Below, one piece after another: positions 46,301-52,111 of a DNA stretch of 59,127 bases (position 1 is its first letter; each line of letters begins with the position of its first letter). The stretch is taken from NCBI GenBank assembly GCA_945870155.1, contig CAMBSB010000013.1, positions 1 through 59,127 of the forward strand, read 5' to 3'. The position numbers and the translations under genes were made by a program. This DNA comes from Paludibacter jiangxiensis (GTDB lineage: Bacteria > Bacteroidota > Bacteroidia > Bacteroidales > Paludibacteraceae). A model generated the notes under the pieces. That model worked only from the letters and a program-made list of their open reading frames with translations, did not search any database and had not been told where the DNA came from.

Positions 46301-47903
46301 AACGGGTAGTTTATTACCATTAACTGTAAATAATTTAAACATAAATAATACTTCTGGTTTATCATTATCAAATAATTTAACAGCCAATGCATTAGATATT
46401 GCTTCAGGTTCTATATTAAATGTACCAGCAGCCAAACAATTAACAGTAAGTACGACTTTAACCAATAACGGAACATTGAACTTATTGTCGGATGGCTCAG
46501 GTACGGCTACCATATTAACTCCTGCAACCATAAGTGGCATAGGAACATCTAAAGTTTATCAAAATTTATCATTGTACCATAGTTGGTATATGTCTTCTCC
46601 TGTAATAGGTGAAGTAAAACCTATGGATAACAACAACGCGGAACCAGCACTTGTGAAATGGTACGACGAAACTAAGGGTGATCCATCGGGTTGGACAGAA
46701 GCTATAGATAAGAAGATGTCTGCAGGAAAGGGATATTTATTTAATCCTGGCACCACAAACGGTGCTTCGACAATTAACTTTACCGGTACTTTGAACAATG
46801 GTAATATCCCTGTTGATCTTACCCGTTCGAGCGTAACAAAAGCCGGATTTAATCTAATTGGTAATCCATATCCTTCTTATTTTAATGTTTTCAATGTATT
46901 TGATACGAATAGTGATGGAGTGATTAACTATAATGCAGTAAATGGCGCTGTTGATATTGAGAATAATATTTTGCCTACTTATTGGTATCGCACGAAGTCT
47001 GCTACTACAGGTTGGGGTTGGGATACTTATAATATTTCAGGGAAGGTAGCCACAAATTCAAATAGCGGCTTAGCTATCAACTCTAAAATACCGCCAATGC
47101 AGGCATTTTGGGTAAGAGTAATTAACGCTACAGCTAATGCTGTAGATGCTACCTTTAATTTTACCAATGCCAATCGTTCACATCAGGATGTTTCAAATAA
47201 TTCATTCCGAGCACCTGCTGATGCATCTACTGTTAATCAAATTCTTCGTTTAAGGGTTTCTAATGAAAATATAGGCGATGAGGCAGTAATTTATTTCAAT
47301 ACTTATGCAGCCAATGGCTATGATAATTACGATTCACCAAAAATGATGAATGGTTCTACTTCCACTGTTCCTGATATTTATACCCAGGCAGGTGCTGAGC
47401 AATTGGTAATTAATGGCTTGAAGGACATAGCTTACGATACTGAAATACCGCTTTACTTTAAAGCCAATGCTTCCACAGCTACTTCATACACACTAGTAGC
47501 CAATGAAATAAGCAATTTTGAAGCAGGTACAGTTGTATATATCAAAAACAACTTGACTAAACAAATACAACTTATTTCGGATGGTTCTGCTTATGCTTTT
47601 GAGCCTTCGGTTGTAGGTAGTGACCCTGCATTTAGCTTAATTATCAAAGCTCCGGGTACAGTTACAGATATAAATGGTGCAAACTCAGGAAAAATCAATA
47701 TCTTTGCAAATCAACAAGGTCAAATATCAGTTATTACGCCAGAACTTATTGAAAACGGACTTATCTCGGTTTATAATGCTGTAGGTCAAAAACTACTAAG
47801 TCGCGGTATTACAACTAATGTAACAGTACTTAAAGAAACATTTGTTCCGGGAGTTTATGTAGTAAAAGTAAATAATGTTTCACGCAAAGTGATTGTAAAA
47901 TAA
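43350..47903 (+). CDS. Large adhesin-like T9SS surface protein
   Basis: A 1517-residue secreted protein, very rich in Thr, Ser, Asn and Gly. A long N-terminal leader with core FLGILLLVLLVSG ends near SWGQ (about residue 50). The N-terminal part (about 55-205) has a lectin-like or beta-rich look. Ig-like and fibronectin-III-like stretches follow (about 210-590), then a GNWNSTSTWESS module (about 590-690), a long beta-helix-like region, and the shared C-terminal module: SLYHSWYMSSPVIG, FNLIGNPYPSYF, PPMQAFWVRV, a FRAPA region and KDIAYDTEIPLYFKANAS. A T9SS sorting domain ends VSRKVIVK. No catalytic motif is visible. It is probably an adhesin or surface scaffold. An approximately 60-residue peptide gene follows 84 nt downstream. 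Confidence 0.88.
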   Translation: MKIMRKTYFLSPILGRFFSTLVSIRNNFSSGFKFLGILLLVLLVSGKSWGQYSGTGTFTKITSLSDLTDGYYVIAYGTTYAMNNTNTSSYFDRTAITPVSNVITNPATTIVWKIQTDGGGRTIYNENSSKYISYTGSSNTASAVSTVSANSERWTFALATSVFTCVNLTSNTRYLQYNTSSPRFACYTNTQQNLTLYKMASSNDQTSKAETPTTQISAGDVASTTTVSGSAIDVFKFKISDLGTADGLATKVTQVKVKKSSGTADWTDHIAGASIWDGANQISTGTVTITDAEITFPITSGNLDIANNSNKEISLKIWLKTSNIIDNSTMVFTVSQTTHGFTSDLTGSGFAPDFGAPVTSNTMTVKVEATKLLFTTSPSTTACPNTNLTVAPVVKATDANGNVDANFTGAVELANSGSISMTGYQISNATAGVATFTNLQFSTTGNVTLTASSSGLTDTAPSSSIAISVENVTSAAATNGNAQSVLTWTNPSSCYDEIIIVAKANSAVSLAPSGDGSAYTANLSFASGSDFDGGYVVYKGTTSSQTIIGLTNATTYYFTYFTRKGSIWSSGIFISATPAFESSTTDYYRSKATGNWNSTSTWESSTDGSTNWINATLTPTSTANTITILNGHTVTVNAAVSVDQVVVNTGGKIIVNSSQTLTIANGTDTYDMSVSGNVENSGTITATGAVKFESGGYYKHTGNGGSLVSASWDANSTCEITGLTSATSLSNFGGQVTSYGNLIWNCTGQTGWFNATGSFDVAGNFTINSTGGGARGINLVTSTVNRTFNITGNLEINGSKLTLTNASGIATLNIGGNLILNSSSLNQLDFGYSASSTTPSSGNYRSIMNLQGNFANGNSSILKITDGTYYGKMVFAKNGIQTYSNQNTTATMNGIDHIVNTGSTLELNSDIIFDDNNDLTINGTIDFSVYKVSGSNTNNTFTLSSNATCKIANANGLNYALGVGGTKTLDTGANYNYNGSSVQVTGSLLPLTVNNLNINNTSGLSLSNNLTANALDIASGSILNVPAAKQLTVSTTLTNNGTLNLLSDGSGTATILTPATISGIGTSKVYQNLSLYHSWYMSSPVIGEVKPMDNNNAEPALVKWYDETKGDPSGWTEAIDKKMSAGKGYLFNPGTTNGASTINFTGTLNNGNIPVDLTRSSVTKAGFNLIGNPYPSYFNVFNVFDTNSDGVINYNAVNGAVDIENNILPTYWYRTKSATTGWGWDTYNISGKVATNSNSGLAINSKIPPMQAFWVRVINATANAVDATFNFTNANRSHQDVSNNSFRAPADASTVNQILRLRVSNENIGDEAVIYFNTYAANGYDNYDSPKMMNGSTSTVPDIYTQAGAEQLVINGLKDIAYDTEIPLYFKANASTATSYTLVANEISNFEAGTVVYIKNNLTKQIQLISDGSAYAFEPSVVGSDPAFSLIIKAPGTVTDINGANSGKINIFANQQGQISVITPELIENGLISVYNAVGQKLLSRGITTNVTVLKETFVPGVYVVKVNNVSRKVIVK

Positions 47904-47987
47904 GAACAAAGAACAAAGATCAAAGAATAAAGAACAAAGATAGTTCTGAGCATCTAAAAAGCTTTGGATTAAAAAAATACAGATAAT

Positions 47988-48176
47988 ATGAAAACAATAA
48001 ATAATAATACAATGAAGCGAGTTTATTTCGAACCACAAATTCAATGCATCGAATTGGACAATGAAATCTCATTAGCACTAGCATCGCCGACACCACCCGA
48101 AGGACCAGACGAAGGTGGAACAGGTTATGCACCGGAGTATATGAAAAATGATCCGTTTGAAAATAATTTGGCTTAA
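47988..48176 (+). CDS. Small peptide with LDNEISLALAS core and NDPFENNLA end
   Basis: A 62-residue protein (an inner ATG at 48012 would give 54 residues, MKRVYFEPQIQC...). It has no signal peptide. It shares IELDNEISLALAS, PPEGP, PEYMKNDPFENNLA and its overall plan with the 59-residue product at 51266. Both follow T9SS surface protein genes that share a C-terminal module, and both are followed by almost the same intergenic sequence. The plan is a basic start with KR/KK-x-Y-x-x-P-Q-I, a hydrophobic core, an acidic proline/glycine segment and a fixed tail. It resembles small uncharacterised Bacteroidota proteins and could be a precursor peptide or a partner of the surface protein. The conservation between copies supports real coding. 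Confidence 0.8.
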   Translation: MKTINNNTMKRVYFEPQIQCIELDNEISLALASPTPPEGPDEGGTGYAPEYMKNDPFENNLA

Positions 48177-48400
48177 AACTGCCTGCCCTGCCCCCCAGCC
48201 CCTGTTTATCCCGATAGCTATCGGGAGGGGTGCATAAGGGAAAAAGAAAGTCTCTGAGTAATCGGGGACTTTTTTCTGTAAACACCTGCCCCCCAACCCC
48301 CTAAAGGGGGAGTATTACTGCAATATCTCAATAACCCATTCTTATTCCCCCTTTAGTGCCTGCCTACCGCAGGCAGGGGTTAGGGGGCAGGTTACCCTTC
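48177..48400. repeat. Intergenic block repeated at 51446-51632
   Basis: Starting right after the stop of the small peptide gene, about 220 nt match 51446-51632 in order: CTGCCTGCCCTGCCCCCCAG, a hairpin with GAGTAATCGGGGAC, then AGTATTACTGCAATATCTCA and a CCCCCTTTAG unit. This copy carries TCCCGATAGCTATCGGGA in place of part of a C/G-run unit, and CCTGCCTACCGCAGGCAGG in another. Confidence 0.88.
48247..48276 (+). terminator. Terminator after the first small peptide gene
   Basis: AAAGTCTC pairs with GGGACTTT (one G-T pair), followed by a T-run. It is the counterpart of 51498-51528. Confidence 0.75.
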
Positions 48401-48405
48401 ATTTT

Positions 48406-48440
48406 TATTCCCTTTGGTCATGACCGATGGTTCCGTCGAC
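48406..48440 (+). repeat. MITE-like element, partial copy
   Basis: The right half of the element seen at 51639-51706 (TCCCTTTGGTCATGACCGAT and the GTCGAC end). Confidence 0.65.
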
Positions 48441-48482
48441 CTATTGACCTATTTCTCCACTTCTTCTCATTGTATGTGAATC

Positions 48483-48515
48483 AAACCCGACAGGTTTTTA
48501 AAACCTGTCGGGTTT
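48483..48515. repeat. 33-nt perfect palindrome
   Basis: The arms AAACCCGACAGGTTTT and AAAACCTGTCGGGTTT (16 nt) surround one T. Same geometry as 17402-17434 with different arms. A further C/G-run repeat follows at about 48545-48575. Confidence 0.9.
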
Positions 48516-48682
48516 AAAAACCTGCAAAAACCCCAATATCCAACTCTTATTCCCCCTTTAGGGGATTAGGGTGTAACTTCCTCATCTTTATTGCAATGCA
48601 ATAAATAATTGTGGCGCAAACGATTGCATAAAATATAAGGTTAAATGTAATAACAATTTCACTATTTGTTTTATAGATTATC

Positions 48683-48690
48683 TATTTTTG
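48683..48690 (+). promoter_or_regulatory. Promoter -7 box of the 800-residue surface protein gene
   Basis: TATTTTTG fits TAnnTTTG, with TTTG at 48665-48668, a somewhat short 14-nt spacing. The start codon is about 45 nt downstream. Confidence 0.5.
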
Positions 48691-48734
48691 TGTAATTAAT
48701 TATAATAATTTCTATAACTCTAAAAATTATGTGT

Positions 48735-51131
48735 ATGAAAAAAATTACTTTGGTATTGTGTTTTGTAACTGTATTAGTACAAAGTTCGTTCGCTTGGGGA
48801 TGGGCTGTAAGAGATGTTTCTAGACAAACAAGTGAAAATCCCACTTATTATCTTGGTGATCAGGTATCATTTGCTTGGATTTTAAATTCAACTTCTTGGG
48901 GTGCAACTTATAAAAAAGCCGGTATAGGATCTATCAATAGTTCGGCAGAGATGAATTGGCAAGATATTGTATGGGTAAATGAAGGTGGTGATGGATATGG
49001 AAATAACGAAGGAATTAAAAGTGCAACTTATACAGTTAATACAGTAGGGACCTGGTATTATTCTATTTGGCTTGGTTGGGGAGCAAATGTAGGTGACAAT
49101 GGCACATGGAGTGATGGTAACAGTGCCTGGGCTGAAGGAAATACTAGTTTTGAAAGCAGTTCATTTACTGTTTCAGCACTTGAAAATCCTTTATCTCAAA
49201 CTGCAACAGCATATTCAAACTATCAAATAAACCTAAGTTGGACAAATTGGAATAGCAAAAATGTAATGATTGTTAGAAGACTTACTTCCGAAGCTCCTTC
49301 GACTGCTCCTACACAAGGAACTGCTTATATAGTTGGGGCTATTTTAGGAACAGGAACAGTGGTATATAATTCAAATGGTACAAGTTTTAATGATACTGGG
49401 TTGACACCTGGTACTGGTTATACATACATTTTTTATTCTGTAAATAGTAGTTATTATAGCACTGGATCTTCAGCAAATGCTACTACAACTGCGGTATCAT
49501 CTGCAACAGATTTTTTCCGTTCAAAAACCACAGGTAACTGGAATACAGAAAGTTCATGGGAGTCGTCTGCTAATGGAAGTACAAATTGGATTACTGCAAC
49601 TTCAACACCAACAAATACTGCAAATGCAGTAAGTATTGAAAGCGGACATGAAGTTACAGTTAATGCTAATGCTACTTCTTCCGGATTAATAGTTCAAGCG
49701 GGTGGTAAGTTATCTATAAATTCAACTTACACACTAGCAGTAACAGGAAATCTTTCAATTGAAAGTAATGCATCTACAACTGGTACAATAAAAGATAAGG
49801 GAACACTTACAGTAAGTGGAACTGCTACCGTAAAACAAGATTTATCAAGTGTAAGAAACTGGTATATCAGCAGCCCTATAGCTTTGGCACAAAGTAATAC
49901 TTTACCTGCAGGTACATTGTGGAAATACAATGAAACCAATACTGGGGAAACTGCAAGTCCAGGTACACCATTATGGGATGTAATAACAAGCAATGAAGCA
50001 CTTGAAGTAATGCGTGGTTATATTTTAAAACCAAGTGCTGCTAGTTTGTTAAGCTTTAATGGATCGTTGAATACAGGTGATCAGTCAATTTTGATATCAA
50101 GAACCGAAAACGGAAAAGCCAGTCGTGGTTTCAATTTAATAGGTAATCCTTATCCATCGTTTATTAATATTGATAATCTGGCTTCTAATGCCGACTTAGT
50201 ACCTACTATTTGGATTAAAAGTTATAACAGCGGTTATGTATTTGATACATATAATATTCCAAGTGAATTAGCTACAGGTTTAAGTGGAAAAGCTATAAGT
50301 AAATACGTGCCACCTATGCAAGCATTCTGGGTACGTGTAGCAAGTGGAAAAACTTCGGCTACAGTGAATCTTTTAAACGATGACCGTGACCATCAGGTCA
50401 ATGTAAATAATACATTCAGAGCACCAGCTACACAAACTATAAATCAGGTTTTACGATTGAAAGTTGAAGGTGACAGTAAATTAGACGAAGCCGTGGTTTA
50501 TTTCAATGCCAATGCAGCCAATGGCTACGATACTTACGATTCACCTAAAATGTTGAATGGTATTACATCAACCGTTCCTGATATATACACCTTGGTAGGT
50601 ACAGAACAATTGGTAATCAATGGAATGAAGGATATGCCTTACGAAACTGAAATACCACTTTATTTTAAAGCCAATGCATCTACAGCTACTTCGTTTAGTC
50701 TTTCGGCAACCGAAATAAGCAATTTTGCTGCCGGTACACCTATATATATCAAAAATAATTTGACAGGCAAACAACAAATTATTTCGGATGGTTCAGTTTA
50801 TACTTTCGAAACTTTCGAAATAGGTAGCGACCCAGCTTTTAGTTTAATAATAAAAGCACCGGGTACAACTACAGGTGGTATCTGCAATCCAAACGAGTAT
50901 AAAGACATATTGGTTTACAGAAATGTGAACAATCAAATTTGTATCGATTTAAAATCGGAATTGAACAAAGTTGAAAACATAGCTGTTTATAATACAATGG
51001 GTCAGAAAATTACTGAAACAAAACCGTCGAAAGTGAATACAATTATGAATCTAGCTTTTGAAACCGGTGTTTATTTTGTAAAATTGAACATAGATAATAA
51101 AACTATTACACGCAAAGTAATTATTAAATAA
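48735..51131 (+). CDS. Adhesin-like T9SS surface protein, short paralogue
   Basis: A 798-residue secreted protein. The ATG at 48735 (MKKITLVLCFVTVLVQSSFA) gives a standard signal peptide; the ATG at 48729 adds two residues. The N-terminal domain (about 20-150) is rich in Trp and Gly (FAWGWAVRDVS, SIWLGWGANVGDNGTW), which suggests a beta-sandwich that could bind carbohydrate. A fibronectin-III-like domain (about 155-255), the GNWNTESSWESS module and the shared C-terminal module follow (RNWYISSPIA, FNLIGNPYPSF, PPMQAFWVRV, KDMPYETEIPLYFKANAS). A T9SS sorting domain ends ITRKVIIK. No catalytic motif is visible. The small peptide gene at 51266 follows. Confidence 0.88.
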   Translation: MKKITLVLCFVTVLVQSSFAWGWAVRDVSRQTSENPTYYLGDQVSFAWILNSTSWGATYKKAGIGSINSSAEMNWQDIVWVNEGGDGYGNNEGIKSATYTVNTVGTWYYSIWLGWGANVGDNGTWSDGNSAWAEGNTSFESSSFTVSALENPLSQTATAYSNYQINLSWTNWNSKNVMIVRRLTSEAPSTAPTQGTAYIVGAILGTGTVVYNSNGTSFNDTGLTPGTGYTYIFYSVNSSYYSTGSSANATTTAVSSATDFFRSKTTGNWNTESSWESSANGSTNWITATSTPTNTANAVSIESGHEVTVNANATSSGLIVQAGGKLSINSTYTLAVTGNLSIESNASTTGTIKDKGTLTVSGTATVKQDLSSVRNWYISSPIALAQSNTLPAGTLWKYNETNTGETASPGTPLWDVITSNEALEVMRGYILKPSAASLLSFNGSLNTGDQSILISRTENGKASRGFNLIGNPYPSFINIDNLASNADLVPTIWIKSYNSGYVFDTYNIPSELATGLSGKAISKYVPPMQAFWVRVASGKTSATVNLLNDDRDHQVNVNNTFRAPATQTINQVLRLKVEGDSKLDEAVVYFNANAANGYDTYDSPKMLNGITSTVPDIYTLVGTEQLVINGMKDMPYETEIPLYFKANASTATSFSLSATEISNFAAGTPIYIKNNLTGKQQIISDGSVYTFETFEIGSDPAFSLIIKAPGTTTGGICNPNEYKDILVYRNVNNQICIDLKSELNKVENIAVYNTMGQKITETKPSKVNTIMNLAFETGVYFVKLNIDNKTITRKVIIK

Positions 51132-51265
51132 GAACCAAGATAAAAGAGCCACGAACAAAGACCCCAATAGCTAAAAGAGAAGTTTCAAGATTTGTTTTTA
51201 GTATAAATATTTGTTCTTGGAAATTAAATTGGGTTTAATCAATAATAAAAAAAATCGATATATAC

Positions 51266-51445
51266 ATGAAAACAACAAATGATTACGGTAAGAAAAAATG
51301 CTATTCGACACCTCAAATAGAACAGATATTGCTGGATAATGAAATTTCTTTGGCATTAGCATCAGCACCACCCGAAGGACCAGGAGAAACAAATTTAAGT
51401 CCGGAGTATTTGAAAAATGATCCGTTTGAGAATAATTTGGCTTAA
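51266..51445 (+). CDS. Small peptide, second copy with NDPFENNLA end
   Basis: A 59-residue protein starting MKTTNDYGKKKCYSTPQIEQ, then LLDNEISLALAS, PPEGPGE and PEYLKNDPFENNLA. It is collinear with the 62-residue product at 47988, with changes mainly in the N-terminal third and in the segment after PPEGP. Most codon changes leave the core and tail residues intact. It starts 134 nt after the stop of the surface protein gene and is followed within 60 nt by a terminator. No signal peptide is present. The pattern of one large T9SS protein followed by one peptide occurs twice, so the two products may act together. The function is unknown. Confidence 0.8.
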   Translation: MKTTNDYGKKKCYSTPQIEQILLDNEISLALASAPPEGPGETNLSPEYLKNDPFENNLA

Positions 51446-51632
51446 AACTGCCTGCCCTGCCCCCCAGCCCCCTAAAGGGGGAGCATGAGGGAAAAAGAAA
51501 GTCCCTGAGTAATCGGGGACTTTTTTTTGTTAATACATGCCCCCCAACCCCCTAAAGGGGGAGTATTACTGCAATATCTCAATAACCCATTCTTATTCCC
51601 CCTTTAGGGGGTTAGGGGGCAGGTTTCCCTTC
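51446..51632. repeat. Intergenic block repeated from 48177-48400
   Basis: The second copy of the post-peptide block, with intact CCCCCTAAAGGGGG units at about 51468-51482 and 51546-51560 and a forward unit at about 51596-51620. It is closer to a basic form than the first copy. Confidence 0.88.
51498..51528 (+). terminator. Terminator after the second small peptide gene
   Basis: AAAGTCCC pairs with GGGACTTT, followed by eight Ts in all. It lies 52 nt past the stop. Confidence 0.85.
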
Positions 51633-51638
51633 TTTTAT

Positions 51639-51706
51639 GTCGGAATCAGAAACAACGTTCAGCGAAGCTAATTATTCCCTTTGGTCATGACCGATGGTTT
51701 CGTCGA
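51639..51706 (+). repeat. MITE-like element, full form
   Basis: 68 nt from GTCGGAATCAG to TTTCGTCGAC, containing CAACGTTCAGCGAAGC and GGTCATGACC. Its complement is at 42868-42933. Confidence 0.75.
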
Positions 51707-51850
51707 CCCGGAAAGTTCCTGAGTAATTGGAAGAACAGGATGACGGAGCACCGACTCCGTCAGAAACAGCTTTTAATAAAATAAGAATTCCATCGTTCAA
51801 CAAGAAATGAAAATCCCAAATAAGACGGAATCGGAATTCCGTCGACCTGG

Positions 51851-51880
51851 AAAGTCCCTGAGTAATCAGGGACTTTTTTA
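51851..51880. terminator. Hairpin derived from the repeated terminator
   Basis: A perfect 11-bp stem (AAAGTCCCTGA with TCAGGGACTTT), loop GTAA, then a T-run. No gene ends nearby on the plus strand, so it may be a displaced copy. The rest of 51707-52044 holds CGGAATTCCG segments and no gene. Confidence 0.7.
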
Positions 51881-52044
51881 TATTCGCCCTATTCCCTCCA
51901 GTCATCCCTAGCTCTTGGGACGGGATAAATTGCGAGGGAATTTAGAAGACAAATGAAATATGCTTTTAGGTACCACCTTCCTCATTTCGATAAAAGCTTA
52001 ATTCGAACGGGCTTGAGAAGCATTATTTTGGTATAGAAAGAAAA

Positions 52045-52076
52045 AAAACAGCCATCTTTTAAAAGATAGCTGTTTT
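52045..52076 (-). terminator. Terminator of the EF-G2 gene
   Basis: On the minus strand AAAACAGCTATCTTTT pairs with AAAAGATGGCTGTTTT, with one G-T pair, followed by more Ts. It starts 36 nt past the stop at 52112. Confidence 0.88.
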
Positions 52077-52111
52077 CTGATTTTGTTTTCGAATTGCAAT
52101 TGAAAAACTGT

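Noticed and set aside
47920-48296. Minus-strand open frames of 121 and 72 codons over the first small peptide gene
   Set aside because: They are antisense to the conserved peptide gene and its terminator. The plus-strand peptide has a clear paralogue while these do not.
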